Of a stretch of 64,000 bases of DNA, positions 55,177 through 64,000 are shown piece after piece. The stretch is from Pseudomonas sp. CC6-YY-74 (GTDB lineage Bacteria; Pseudomonadota; Gammaproteobacteria; Pseudomonadales; Pseudomonadaceae): positions 3,138,001-3,202,000 of the forward strand of contig NZ_CP019947.1 of assembly GCF_002025205.1 (NCBI RefSeq). Reading direction: 5' to 3'. The position numbers were made by a program, and so were the translations under genes. Under the pieces are notes generated by a model. The model was not told the origin of the DNA and made no database searches. It saw nothing but the letters and a program-made list of their open reading frames with translations. Each line of letters opens with the position of its first letter. Position 1 is the first letter of the stretch.

Positions 55177-56349
55177 ATGTCCCAGGCTCTGAGCACTGAC
55201 ATTCTGATCGTCGGCGGAGGTATCGCCGGCCTCTGGCTGAATGCGCGCTTGCGCCGCCAGGGCTTTGCCACCCTGCTGGTGGAAAACGCCACCCTAGGCG
55301 GCGGGCAGAGCGTCAAATCGCAAGGCATCATTCACGGCGGCGCCAAGTACGCCCTGCATGGCGCGCTCACCGGCGCCTCGGAAGCCATCGCCGACATGCC
55401 GCGACGCTGGCGCGAAGCGCTGGCTGGCAGCGGCGAGCTGGATCTGAGCGGCGTGCGCCTGTTGTCCGATGCGCATTACCTGTGGTCGCCCGGTAGCCTG
55501 GCCGGCAATATCACCAGCTTCTTCGCCAGCAAGGCGGTGCGCGGCCGCGTCGACCAGGTCAAGGGCGAGCAACTGCCGCCGGCCCTGCAACATCCGAAAT
55601 TCAGGGGCAAGGTCTACCGCCTGGCCGAACTGGTGCTCGACATACCCAGCCTGATCGCCCGCCTGGCCGAACTGGCCGCCGACGGCCTGCTGGCCGCCGA
55701 GTCCATCGCGCCACTGCACGAGCAGGGTCAACTGGTCGGCCTGCTCGTCGACGGCCGCGAGATTCGCGCCCAGCGCATCGTCCTTAGTGCCGGCCGCGGC
55801 AATGCCGAACTGCTCGCCGCGCTGGGCCTCACTCAGCCCGCGCAGCAACTGCGGCCGCTGCATATGGTGCTGGTCAAGGGCCCGACCCTGAAACCGCTGT
55901 ATGCCCACTGCCTCGGCGGCGGACCGAAGCCGCGAGTCACCGTCACCACTCATCCGGCAGCCGATGGCGAGTGGGTCTGGTACCTCGGCGGCGACCTCGC
56001 CGAAGCGGCAGGCGTGGCCCGCGACGCCGCCGCGCAGATCCAAGCCGCGCAGCAGGAAATCAGCGCCCTGCTGCCCTGGCTCGACCTTTCCAACGCCCGC
56101 TGGACAACGCTGCGCGTCGACCGCGCCGAGCCGGCACAGTCCGGCCTGGTGCGCCCGGACAACGCCTTTCTCGCCGAGCAAGGGCAGCTACTGGTCGGTT
56201 GGCCGACTAAACTGGCATTAGCCCCGGATTTCGCCGACCGCGTACTGGCGGCTCTCGTCCGTGACGGCATCCAACCCGCCATCCATGCGCCGCTCCCGGC
56301 CCTGCCACGCCCGGCCGTAGCGCGCCCAGCCTGGGAGGAATTGTTCTAA
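55177..56349 (+). CDS. FAD-dependent oxidoreductase (DAO-like)
   Basis: A 390-residue flavoprotein of the D-amino-acid/glycine oxidase fold. The N-terminal dinucleotide-binding motif is ILIVGGGIAGLWLNARLRRQG (residues 8-28, GxGxxG). A substrate-side loop GGGQSVKSQGIIHGGAKYAL follows. RIVLSAGRGNAELL is the second FAD contact, and the C-terminal part has LLVGWPTKLALAPDFADRVL. Substrate unknown. Its stop overlaps the next start (TAATG), so it is coupled to an aldo/keto reductase. Confidence 0.82.
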   Translation: MSQALSTDILIVGGGIAGLWLNARLRRQGFATLLVENATLGGGQSVKSQGIIHGGAKYALHGALTGASEAIADMPRRWREALAGSGELDLSGVRLLSDAHYLWSPGSLAGNITSFFASKAVRGRVDQVKGEQLPPALQHPKFRGKVYRLAELVLDIPSLIARLAELAADGLLAAESIAPLHEQGQLVGLLVDGREIRAQRIVLSAGRGNAELLAALGLTQPAQQLRPLHMVLVKGPTLKPLYAHCLGGGPKPRVTVTTHPAADGEWVWYLGGDLAEAAGVARDAAAQIQAAQQEISALLPWLDLSNARWTTLRVDRAEPAQSGLVRPDNAFLAEQGQLLVGWPTKLALAPDFADRVLAALVRDGIQPAIHAPLPALPRPAVARPAWEELF

Positions 56350-57167
56350 TGCACGCCTTGCATACCCTGCACAACCTGCACCGCCCGCTCGGTGCGACCG
56401 AGCTGATGGTCTCGCCATTGGGCCTCGGCACGGTGAAGATCGGCCGCGACCAGGGCGTGAAGTACCCCAACGGCTTCAGCATTCCGGACGACGCGGCGGT
56501 ACTTGAGCTGCTCGCCCAGGCCCATGATCTGGGGATCAACCTGATCGACACCGCCCCCGCCTACGGCAGCAGTGAAAGCCGCCTCGGTCCGCTGTTGCGC
56601 GGCCAGCGCCAGCAGTGGGTGATCGTCAGCAAGGTCGGCGAAGAATTCGTCAACGGCCACTCCAGTTTCGACTTCTCTGCAGCCCACACGCGCTTCTCGG
56701 TGGAGCGCAGTCTCAAGCGCCTGGAGACCGACTTCATCGACTTAGTGCTGGTGCATTCGGACGGCAACGATCTCTCTATCCTGCATGACAGCGGGGTCTA
56801 CGAGACCCTCGCCGAGCTCAAGCGCGAAGGCAAGATTCGCGGCTTCGGCCTGTCCGGCAAAACCGTCGAGGGCGGCCTGCAGGCACTCGCGCAAGGCGAC
56901 TGTGGGATGGTCACCTACAACCTCAAGGAACAGGGTGAACTGCCGGTACTGGACTACGCTGAGCAGCACGGCAAAGGCATCCTGATCAAGAAAGCCCTGG
57001 CCAGCGGGCATGCCTGCCTGGCCCCAGGGCAAGATCCGGTGCGCGCCAGCTTCGAACTGATTTTCGCCCACCCGGCGGTGAGCTGTGCGATTGTCGGCAC
57101 CATCAATGCGCAACACCTGGGCCATAACGTCGCGACTGCCGCGGCGGTCATTCAGGATATTGCCTGA
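56349..57167 (+). CDS. aldo/keto reductase
   Basis: A 272-residue NADPH-dependent aldo/keto reductase barrel. LGLGTVKIGRDQGVKYP starts the barrel, NLIDTAPAYGSSESRLG carries the catalytic Asp and Tyr (about 60 and 65), SKVGEEF the Lys, and FIDLVLVHSDG the His. It ends in the cofactor segment PAVSCAIVGTINAQHLGHN. Translationally coupled to the FAD oxidoreductase upstream. Substrate not evident. Confidence 0.88.
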   Translation: MHALHTLHNLHRPLGATELMVSPLGLGTVKIGRDQGVKYPNGFSIPDDAAVLELLAQAHDLGINLIDTAPAYGSSESRLGPLLRGQRQQWVIVSKVGEEFVNGHSSFDFSAAHTRFSVERSLKRLETDFIDLVLVHSDGNDLSILHDSGVYETLAELKREGKIRGFGLSGKTVEGGLQALAQGDCGMVTYNLKEQGELPVLDYAEQHGKGILIKKALASGHACLAPGQDPVRASFELIFAHPAVSCAIVGTINAQHLGHNVATAAAVIQDIA

Positions 57168-57299
57168 CTCGCCATGACGCACTGCGCGCAAGTGCTCGAG
57201 CACTGCCCGCCAGCAAACCTCAGCCCTTGCGACCATGCCTGGCAGGGCAATACCTCACCCGGCCTTGCCGGGCCGCCCCAACGCACTGCAGGAGCCGAT

Positions 57300-58259
57300 A
57301 TGTCGCGCACGCTTAGCCGCCAGGACCCCAGCGCCTTCAAAACCCTACCCTTGCTCGTCGAGGCCAGCGCGGACGGCCTGCGCTACCAGAGCCAGGGCCG
57401 CCCCCTGAACTTCAGCGAGATGCTTGAACGCCGCCGCGTGATCGAGGTGAGCGACAGCCAACGCTTCGCCGTTGAGCTGGCCAACCTGGGCGTTTCGGTA
57501 CGCCTGACCCTGAGCTGGCAAGGCCGGGAGTATTGGATACTGGTGCGTCAACGGCGCCTGGACCGTGGCGACGTGGTGCTCAAGCTGATCTCCGGCTACG
57601 TGCCCGCCCACGAACTCAATCTGCCGCTGCTCACCGCCATTCAAGAGGTCGCTGAAGAGTGCCTGCTGGAAACCCCAGAAGGCTGGCTGAGTGGCCGCTT
57701 CGGCGAAACCTGGCTGCCCTCGCCCTATCAAGGTGCCTTGCGCTACCGCGAGACCCTGCACTTTCAACTCAGCCCACTGTCCGGCGCGGCACGTCCGGTG
57801 CACTGCGGCAACCTGACCCTGCTGGAACGGCCACGCGCCTACGTGCATCTGCCCACATCTTCGTTGCAACTGGTCTATGACCTACGCCTGGCGCTGCCCA
57901 AAGAGGCCAGGCAGCCCAGCCTGTTCCACGTCGACGAACGCCTGGAAGACGGCAAGCTGGTCGCCCGCCTCGACCGCACTCGACCGGACCTGTACCTGAT
58001 TCCGCTGCAACATGGCCGGCCAACCGCCGAACTGCTGACGCTCAAAAAAGGTGTATTGAAAGCCGCCAGCACCCGTGGCCTGTGGCTGGCCGAGAGCTTC
58101 GCGCCGCAGGATGGCTGGCTGGTGCGCGACGAGCGCATCCGCTGGAAGGACTGGCTGAACCAGCAAAGCCTAAGCGCCGCACCAGTCAAACCTTCGGCGA
58201 AGCCGCGATCGCCGACTGCCTCTGCGCCACTCAAGCTGAATGCCGCCCAACTGGGCTGA
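57300..58259 (+). CDS. conserved hypothetical protein with Nudix-like segment
   Basis: A 319-residue soluble protein that I do not recognise as any enzyme. A degenerate Nudix-like stretch, LLTAIQEVAEECLLETPEGW (about 106-125), retains E-x3-E-E but lacks the box's upstream Gly and Arg. The C-terminal third is basic and ends in a Pro/Ala-rich tail. ATG 57300 is preferred because GGAG precedes it; an earlier in-frame ATG at 57174 would add 42 residues without conserved features. It lies between the aldo/keto reductase and hldE, convergent to the latter. Homologues occur at the same place in other Pseudomonas as I recall, function unknown. Confidence 0.7.
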   Translation: MSRTLSRQDPSAFKTLPLLVEASADGLRYQSQGRPLNFSEMLERRRVIEVSDSQRFAVELANLGVSVRLTLSWQGREYWILVRQRRLDRGDVVLKLISGYVPAHELNLPLLTAIQEVAEECLLETPEGWLSGRFGETWLPSPYQGALRYRETLHFQLSPLSGAARPVHCGNLTLLERPRAYVHLPTSSLQLVYDLRLALPKEARQPSLFHVDERLEDGKLVARLDRTRPDLYLIPLQHGRPTAELLTLKKGVLKAASTRGLWLAESFAPQDGWLVRDERIRWKDWLNQQSLSAAPVKPSAKPRSPTASAPLKLNAAQLG

Positions 58260-58276
58260 ACGGCATATACGTGGGA

Positions 58277-59698
58277 TCAGGTGCTGCGAATTTTCTCAAC
58301 GATCGCGGTGGTCGAGCTGTTTGCCACCAGGCCCAGCACGCGCACTTCGCCACCGTAGGCGCTGACGATGTCGGCGCCGACCACCTGATCGATGCCGTAG
58401 TCGCCGCCCTTGACCAGCACGTCCGGCTTGACCTCACGCAGTAGGTTCTCCGGGGTGTCTTCGCTGAAGCTCACCACCCAATCCACTGCGCCAAGGCCGG
58501 CGAGCACGGCCATGCGCCGATCCACCGAATTGATCGGTCGACCGGGGCCTTTCAGGCGACTGACCGAGGCGTCGTCGTTGACCGCCAGCACCAGGCGGTC
58601 ACCCTGGGCACGGGCCTGCTCCAGGTAGGCCACGTGGCCGGCGTGCAGAATGTCGAAACAACCGTTGGTGAAGACGATCTTCTCGCCATGGGCGCGGGCG
58701 TCCTCGATCGCCAGCAACAGCTGATCCGGACTCAGCACGCCGCGCTCGGAACCGGCCTCGCGCTGGATCGCCCGGCGCAGTTCCGGCGCACTGATGGCGG
58801 CGGTACCCAGCTTGCCGACCACGATACCGGCGGCCAGGTTGGCCAGCGCCACGGCCTGGGGTAATTCCTCGCCGGCGGCCAGGGACGCCGCCAGGGTCGA
58901 GATCACCGTATCGCCGGCACCGGTGACATCGAAGACCTCACGGGCGCGAGCCGGCAGGTGCAGCGCTGGATGCTCGGGGCGCAGCAGGGTCATGCCGTGC
59001 TCGCCACGGGTAATCAGCAGCGCGCCCAGCTCTAACTCGCGCATCATGCGGGCGCCCTTGGCCACCAGTTCGGCCTCGTCGACGCAATGACCGACGATAG
59101 TCTCGAACTCATTGAGGTTTGGCGTGATCAGGCTAGCACCACGATAAATCGAGAAATCCTTGCCCTTGGGGTCGGCCAGTACCGCAATGCCCTTGGCCCG
59201 CGCCGCCTGGATCAACACCTGATGATTCTTCAGCGCGCCTTTGCCGTAGTCGGACAGCACCAGCACCTTGACCCCGGCGAGCAGCGCTTCGACCTCGACC
59301 GCCAATGCTGCGGCATCGGTATTGAACAGTTCTTCGAAGTCCATGCGCAGCAGTTGTTGATGCCGACTCATGACCCGTAGCTTGACGATGGTCGGCTGGC
59401 TGGCGATGCGCTGAAACCGGGTTTTCACTCCCACGGCCGCCAGGCTATTGCACAGGCTCTCGGCCGCTTCGTCTGCACCGGTCACGCCAACCAAAACTGC
59501 CGGAGCACCGAGGGCAGCGATGTTCAACGCCACGTTGGCGGCACCGCCTGGACGGTCTTCGATCTGCTCGACCTTGACCACCGGCACCGGCGCCTCCGGC
59601 GAAATCCGCGAGGTGCCGCCATGCCAGTAGCGGTCGAGCATGACATCACCGACCACCAATACGGCGGCCTGGTCGAAACGGGGCATGGACAATTTCAT
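58277..59698 (-). CDS. hldE: bifunctional heptose kinase/adenylyltransferase
   Basis: A 473-residue two-domain enzyme that makes ADP-heptose for LPS core. The N-terminal ribokinase-type domain (about 1-315) has [31 protein letters not shown] and the catalytic [15 protein letters not shown]. The C-terminal nucleotidyltransferase domain (about 340-473) has [20 protein letters not shown] (HxGH) and [11 protein letters not shown] 59698 has GGAG upstream. It lies directly downstream of msbA on the same strand. Confidence 0.95.
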   Translation of the reverse strand: MKLSMPRFDQAAVLVVGDVMLDRYWHGGTSRISPEAPVPVVKVEQIEDRPGGAANVALNIAALGAPAVLVGVTGADEAAESLCNSLAAVGVKTRFQRIASQPTIVKLRVMSRHQQLLRMDFEELFNTDAAALAVEVEALLAGVKVLVLSDYGKGALKNHQVLIQAARAKGIAVLADPKGKDFSIYRGASLITPNLNEFETIVGHCVDEAELVAKGARMMRELELGALLITRGEHGMTLLRPEHPALHLPARAREVFDVTGAGDTVISTLAASLAAGEELPQAVALANLAAGIVVGKLGTAAISAPELRRAIQREAGSERGVLSPDQLLLAIEDARAHGEKIVFTNGCFDILHAGHVAYLEQARAQGDRLVLAVNDDASVSRLKGPGRPINSVDRRMAVLAGLGAVDWVVSFSEDTPENLLREVKPDVLVKGGDYGIDQVVGADIVSAYGGEVRVLGLVANSSTTAIVEKIRST

Positions 59699-59737
59699 GG
59701 GGACTCCGGTGGCCTCAAGTGGTGGGCGCGTAGTTTA

Positions 59738-61549
59738 TCAGGCGATATCCAGTGGCGCGCTTTCATCCAGCCCCAGCGCATGTAGGCGCGCATAAAAACC
59801 GTTCTGTTCGAGCAGACTGGCATGGGTGCCACGCTCGACGATCCGCCCCTGGTCCATTACCAGAATCAGATCGGCTTTCTCGATGGTGGACAGGCGGTGC
59901 GCGATGACCAGCGTGGTACGCCCCGTCATCACCCGATCTAGGGCCGCCTGGATATGCCGTTCGGATTCGGTATCGAGGGCCGAAGTCGCCTCATCCAGCA
60001 CCAGAATCGGCGCATCCTTGAGCAAGGCCCGGGCAATCGCCAGGCGCTGACGCTGGCCGCCGGAGAGCAGTACGCCATTCTCGCCGACCTCGGTGTCCAA
60101 CCCCTGCGGCAGCTTGTCGATGAATTCCTTAGCGTAGGCCGCCTCGACCGCCTGCTCGATAGCCTCACGCGGCGCGTCGACCAAGTCGCCGTAGGCGATG
60201 TTATTGGCCACGCTGTCGTTGAACAGGGTGACTTGCTGAGTCACCAGCGCGATATGCCGGCGTAGGTTGCGCAACTTGTAATCCTCGACATCCACACCGT
60301 CGAGCAGAATCTGCCCGGTCTCATGGTGATAGAAGCGCGGAATCAGGCTGGCCAGGGTCGACTTGCCGCTGCCGGAGCGCCCGACCAGGGCAATCATCTG
60401 CCCAGGTTCGGCGCTGAAGGAAATATCGCTGAGCACCGGCTTCTCGGCGCCAGGGTACTGGAAGCTCAGATTGCGTACTTCCAGACGGCCACTGACCCGT
60501 TCAAGCTCGACAGTGCCATGATCGACTTCCGGAATTTCATCGAGTTGTTCGAAGATGCTTTCGGCAGCAGCCAGGCCTTTCTGGATATTGGCGCTGACCT
60601 CGGAGAGCTGGCGAATCGGCTTGGGCAGCAAGCCGGCGGCGGTGATGTAAGCCACCAGATCGCCCGCCGTGGCATCGCCGCGCAGCAACAGCACCAGGAA
60701 CATCAATACCGCCATGGCACTGTAAATCACCAGTTGCAACATGGGGGTGTAGACCGCACCGGTCTTGGTCATGCGCAATTGCTTGCTGGTGTTGTCCTGA
60801 CTGGCGGCAGCAAAACGCTTGGACTCGTAACCCTCGCCGCCAAAACTGCGCACCACCCGATAGCCCTGGATGGTCTCGGAGGCAACATGGGTGACATCGC
60901 CCATGGCCACCTGGATCTTCTTGCTTTGCTTGCGAAATTTCTTGCTCGCGCTGCCGACCATCAGCGCAATCACCGGCAGGATGGCCAGCATCACCAGGGT
61001 CAGCTGCCAATTCATCCACAACAGGTAGGCAAACAGGAAAATCACCGTCAAGCCTTCGCGAATCACCACCTTGATCGCATCGGTCGCCGCGCTAGTGACC
61101 ATGGTCACATTGAAGGTGATGCGCGAGATCAGATGCCCGGAGTTATGACTATCGAAATAGCGGTTGGGCAGCGCCAGCAGGCTGTTGAACAAGGAAACGC
61201 GCAAATCGTGCACCAGCCCCAACGAAACCTTGGCCAGGAAGTAGTTACCCAGATAGGCCCCCACCCCCTGCCAGGCAGCGATCAGCACAATCAGCAACGG
61301 CACCGCCTGCAGCAGTTGCAGGTCGCGCAGGTAGGGCACCGTCGGGAAGAGCACGGCTTCGGGGTTGGACAGGCCGTCGACGAAATACTTGAGGATGCCG
61401 GCGAGCATCGGCTGGGTGGACGCGAAGATGACATAGCCGAGGATGCTGATCGCGAAGTAGCCGATGTAGGGCTTTACGTAACCGAGCAGGCGGAGATATA
61501 TCTTAAGACTAGATGGCTGCTGGCCAGAGGCTACAGAGGGTGTGCTCAT
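59738..61549 (-). CDS. msbA: lipid A export ABC transporter MsbA
   Basis: A 603-residue half-transporter ABC protein that flips lipid A-core across the inner membrane. Six membrane helices (about 25-310) are followed by the nucleotide-binding domain: Walker A LVGRSGSGKSTLASLIPRFY, Q-loop VTQQVTLFND, signature LSGGQRQRLAIARALLKD, Walker B ILVLDEATSALD, and the switch His in VIAHRLSTI. Length matches MsbA. Upstream of hldE by 39 bases, so probably co-transcribed, and divergent from the kinase/ligase group. Confidence 0.95.
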   Translation of the reverse strand: MSTPSVASGQQPSSLKIYLRLLGYVKPYIGYFAISILGYVIFASTQPMLAGILKYFVDGLSNPEAVLFPTVPYLRDLQLLQAVPLLIVLIAAWQGVGAYLGNYFLAKVSLGLVHDLRVSLFNSLLALPNRYFDSHNSGHLISRITFNVTMVTSAATDAIKVVIREGLTVIFLFAYLLWMNWQLTLVMLAILPVIALMVGSASKKFRKQSKKIQVAMGDVTHVASETIQGYRVVRSFGGEGYESKRFAAASQDNTSKQLRMTKTGAVYTPMLQLVIYSAMAVLMFLVLLLRGDATAGDLVAYITAAGLLPKPIRQLSEVSANIQKGLAAAESIFEQLDEIPEVDHGTVELERVSGRLEVRNLSFQYPGAEKPVLSDISFSAEPGQMIALVGRSGSGKSTLASLIPRFYHHETGQILLDGVDVEDYKLRNLRRHIALVTQQVTLFNDSVANNIAYGDLVDAPREAIEQAVEAAYAKEFIDKLPQGLDTEVGENGVLLSGGQRQRLAIARALLKDAPILVLDEATSALDTESERHIQAALDRVMTGRTTLVIAHRLSTIEKADLILVMDQGRIVERGTHASLLEQNGFYARLHALGLDESAPLDIA

Positions 61550-61719
61550 CAGGAAAGCTAATCCAGATTAAAAGTGCGAATACTAGCATGCCAGCACTGG
61601 ACTGCCCGCTTTGCAGCCTTGCCGGTCCAGCCCATCGCCCCATCACAGCTTGCAGAAAGAGCCCAGCCCGGAAATGGCTTCAGGTAAACTGCGCCCTTCT
61701 CCGATTCTGCCCAGTTCTT

Positions 61720-62373
61720 ATGACGCCACTTTCCCACGAGCAATTCCTCCTCCTGCGCAACAAGGCTGAAGTGCTTGAGGCCGACTACCATGGCGAGAAA
61801 GTGCTACGGCTGGCCGACGGCAACATGCTCAAGCTGTTCCGCCGTAAGCGCTTGCTGTCATCCGCTGCGCTGTACCCCTACGCGCAACGCTTCGCCAACA
61901 ATGCCGACACACTTGAGCAGCGAGGCATACCCTGCCCCAAGATTCTCAATGTATTCCGCATCGCGCAGATCCAGCGTGATGCCGTGCATTATGCGCCGCT
62001 ACCCGGTATCACCTTGCGGCAGATCGATGATGAGCCGACCCGCAGCAGACTACGGCCTCGGCTCGGCGAGTTCGTAGCTCAACTGCATGCAAAGGGGGTT
62101 CTTTTCCGTTCCTTGCACCTGGGCAATATCGTCCTGACGCCCGAGGGTCAACTCGGCCTGATCGATATCGCCGACCTACGTGCGCAGCGTAGCGCCCTCG
62201 GCAAGTTCAAGCGCATGCGTAACTTCCAGCACATCCTGCGCGACCCGCGCGATCAGGAATGGTTGCTGGTGGACAAGGGGCAGGCGTTTTTCGATAGCTA
62301 CCTACGTCATGCCCAAGTGAACTGGAAGCTGGGCGACCTCCTCAGACACGTGACCAAAGAGCCCATGCAATGA
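61720..62373 (+). CDS. LPS-kinase-like protein (WaaP/PA4998-type), altered catalytic loop
   Basis: A 217-residue protein with a protein-kinase-like fold of the LPS kinase group. Residues in the expected catalytic loop read FRSLHLGNIVLT (129-140); the usual catalytic Asp (H/R-D-L) is Ser131, while Asn136 and the metal-binding Asp in LIDIADLR (149) are kept. The N-lobe has KVLRLADGNMLKLFRRKRL with a candidate ATP-Lys. This may be a pseudokinase or a kinase with an unusual mechanism. ATG 61720 chosen; the frame's earlier start at 61513 lies inside the promoter region. Its TGA overlaps the next start codon (ATGA). Confidence 0.72.
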   Translation: MTPLSHEQFLLLRNKAEVLEADYHGEKVLRLADGNMLKLFRRKRLLSSAALYPYAQRFANNADTLEQRGIPCPKILNVFRIAQIQRDAVHYAPLPGITLRQIDDEPTRSRLRPRLGEFVAQLHAKGVLFRSLHLGNIVLTPEGQLGLIDIADLRAQRSALGKFKRMRNFQHILRDPRDQEWLLVDKGQAFFDSYLRHAQVNWKLGDLLRHVTKEPMQ

Positions 62374-63585
62374 TCGGCAATACCCTACAGCCACTGCTCA
62401 TTGCACACGCCTGTCAGACTGGATAATCGCTTATCTACTGCCCATCGGTTGGCTGGTATTATTGACCGGCATGTTCTGGAGCGGCGACCGCACGCTCTAC
62501 ACTAAGCTGTACTACGCCCTGCTGGCCGCACCGACCCTGCTCGCCTTGATGCTGCAGCCGAGGCTGCTGAAGAGGTTATTGCGCAACCCGCTGATCCTCA
62601 CATTCATCGTTTTTGGCTGTTACACCGTGCTCAGCCTGCTGTGGTCGGACACCGATAACAAATTCAGCTCACTGGTCAAGCGCCCCCTGTACGTCCTGAT
62701 GCTCTTCCTCGGCGTCGGTCTACTCGCGCTCAAGTCGCCACAACGCCTGAGCACACTGCTGCTGCTCGCGGGAATCATCGCCGCAGGCAGTGGCGCACTG
62801 TCATTTGCCTACTTTTTGTACAGCACAGGCGGTGCGGGACGCTTCAGCGGATACGGCGCGTTATTCAACCCACTGCTAAGCGCCCATGTCTATGGCTTCT
62901 TTTCTGCATTCTGGCTGGCCACCTGGTTCACCCGAGTGGATGCGCACAGCAATGCGGCATTGCCAGTCCTGCTGCTGCTTGTGCTCGGCGTGGTGCTACT
63001 GAGCACCGGGTCGCGCACGCCTTTATTGGCACTGTCGCTGACCTTGATCTGGCTGGCCGCGACCCATGCCAGTCGGCGTAGCCTGATCGCGGGTGCCTGC
63101 GCGATTGTGCTGGCCGCCGGATTGTTGCTGCTGTTCCCGGAGTCACTGCTGCAACGTGGTCTTTCCTACCGCCCTGAAATCTGGTTTGGCGCCTTGCAAC
63201 TTGCCGCTGATAGCCCTGGTTCGGCCACGGTTTCGACCACACCCTGAGCATTGCGCTGCAAACCAAGAGCCTTACGTTCAACGACCCGCACAATATCGAA
63301 CTGGCGGTACTACTCTCGGGCGGGCTGACTGGCCTGCTCATGTGGATCAGCCTCTACGCAATCATGTTTCTGTTCGCCTGGCGCAACCGCCATACCCCCT
63401 TAGTGATGATCGCATCGGCACTGGTGGTATACGGATTGGGAGCCGGCCTGACCGAGGGCCGAGGTTACCTGTCCCGCCCCAATGAGCACTGGTTCCTGAT
63501 CTGGATCCCCATATCACTGCTGACGGCCGCTCTATTCATCTCGCCAAGTGGAAGCACCGCACATGCGCCTGTTGAAAAGACTTGA
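62370..63585 (+). pseudogene. waaL: O-antigen ligase (WaaL-type) gene with two frameshifts
   Basis: The coupled ATG at 62370 opens a frame (MIGNTLQPLLIAHA) that stops after 18 codons. Shifting by one near 62405-62410 restores RLSDWIIAYLLPIGWLVLL, which continues with TM-rich O-antigen ligase sequence to about 63214. There the frame again hits a stop at 63242-63244, while the next frame continues PWFGHGFDHTLSIALQTK and FNDPHNIELAVLLSGG to 63585. Both shifts are a missing base in short C-runs. Total length with both bases restored is about 405 residues, normal for WaaL, which joins O-antigen to lipid A-core. Either a disabled gene or two sequencing indels. Confidence 0.78.
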
Positions 63586-64000
63586 ACAACGCCTGCGAAA
63601 GCTCTGGAAAGGCTGGCGCGGCAAATCCGCTGAGCCGCGTTTCTATCGCGCCCAAAGCCGTTTTCGTGAGCGCTATCCGCTCTACCGGATAGGCTTGGGT
63701 AGCTACGGTATGCCGGTGGTACACGACTGGAGCGAGGGCAGTACGCTACATATCGGCAGCTACTGCTCCATTGCCGCTAATGTGCAGATATTTCTTGGCG
63801 GGCAACATCGAATCGACTGGGTAAGTAGTTACCCCTTCCCAGCGTACCTGCCTGAAGCAGCCCATATCGAGGGATTCGGCGGAACCCGCGGCGATGTAGT
63901 GATCGGCAGTGACGTATGGCTGTGCTCGAACTGCACGATCCTCTCGGGAGTGAACGTAGGTCACGGAGCCGTGGTGGCCAGCAGCGCGGTGGTCACTCAA
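63563..64000 (+). CDS. hexapeptide-repeat acyltransferase (partial, runs off the window)
   Basis: From ATG 63563 an open frame of 146 codons reaches the window end without a stop. After a basic N-terminus (MRLLKRLEQRLRKLWKGW) it shows left-handed beta-helix sequence of the CatB/xenobiotic acetyltransferase type: LHIGSYCSIAANVQIFLGGQ, HRIDWVSSYPFPAYL, and DVVIGSDVWLCSNCTILSGV. The acetyl-CoA-linked His lies in QHRIDW. It overlaps the end of waaL by 23 bases in another frame, so it is in the same operon. Likely O-acetylation of LPS core or O-antigen sugar; substrate not shown. Confidence 0.8.
   Translation, partial: MRLLKRLEQRLRKLWKGWRGKSAEPRFYRAQSRFRERYPLYRIGLGSYGMPVVHDWSEGSTLHIGSYCSIAANVQIFLGGQHRIDWVSSYPFPAYLPEAAHIEGFGGTRGDVVIGSDVWLCSNCTILSGVNVGHGAVVASSAVVTQ

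Noticed and set aside
62462..63247. Intact short waaL from the TTG at 62462
   Set aside because: This frame lacks the first membrane helix and the conserved C-terminal region, both of which are found in adjacent frames; a frameshifted full-length gene explains it better.

Overview
The window is a high-GC, gene-dense chromosomal segment of a Pseudomonas species. This rests on protein relatedness (BauA, OprC, CytX/ThiC, CpdA/NudF, WaaA, HldE, MsbA all read as Pseudomonas-type), on several runs of gene order that I recall from P. aeruginosa, and on the Pseudomonas-style short palindromic repeats between genes. No rRNA, tRNA, CRISPR array or complete insertion sequence was seen.

Layout. 1-4142: repeat-rich non-coding DNA around an rnfC-rnfD pair that has no rnfA, B, G or E beside it, followed by a 233-bp element with IS4-like ends and 12-bp target duplications. 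4143-8213: beta-alanine catabolism (malonate-semialdehyde dehydrogenase, beta-alanine:pyruvate transaminase, divergent LysR regulator). 8620-12558: a Tat-exported aldo/keto reductase, a 12-TM transporter, a RutR-like TetR regulator and a YigZ-family protein. 12564-14796: a REP-associated tyrosine transposase (RAYT) between matching REP pairs, with more copies nearby. 13354-15842: purine salvage (8-oxoguanine deaminase, adenine deaminase). 15980-18847: a compact signalling module of two periplasmic solute-binding proteins on either side of a membrane diguanylate cyclase. 19001-22679: copper-uptake operon (DUF2946, PCuAC, DUF2946, OprC). It abuts a truncated LysR gene that once faced a quinol-monooxygenase/oxidoreductase pair (22915-24251). 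24364-26903: DUF2790 protein, a PAS/GAF sensor without an output domain, and a 44-codon gene.

27380-33908 holds a Bcr/CflA-type exporter and an RND pump with its adaptor and a divergent TetR repressor. 34095-37405 is copper efflux: CopZ and CopA are divergent, each with a CueR-type box, and cueR follows copA. 37645-43752: a nitroreductase/TesB/HAD operon, a histone-deacetylase-like hydrolase and an SF1 helicase. 44176-46218: the nudF-DUF1249-cpdA operon. 46416-52261: a lipoprotein, then CytX and ThiC behind a TPP riboswitch, and a TolC-type outer membrane channel. 52456-end: envelope/LPS genes (WaaA, HldE, MsbA, a WaaP-like kinase, an O-antigen ligase gene with two apparent frameshifts, and the start of a hexapeptide acyltransferase), with a LysR/SMR/oxidoreductase group in between.

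The most unusual items are the IS4-end MITE, the orphan rnfCD pair, the binding protein-cyclase-binding protein module, the REPIN-RAYT cluster, a roughly 78-bp repeat family found at three loci, and the damaged genes (LysR remnant, waaL).
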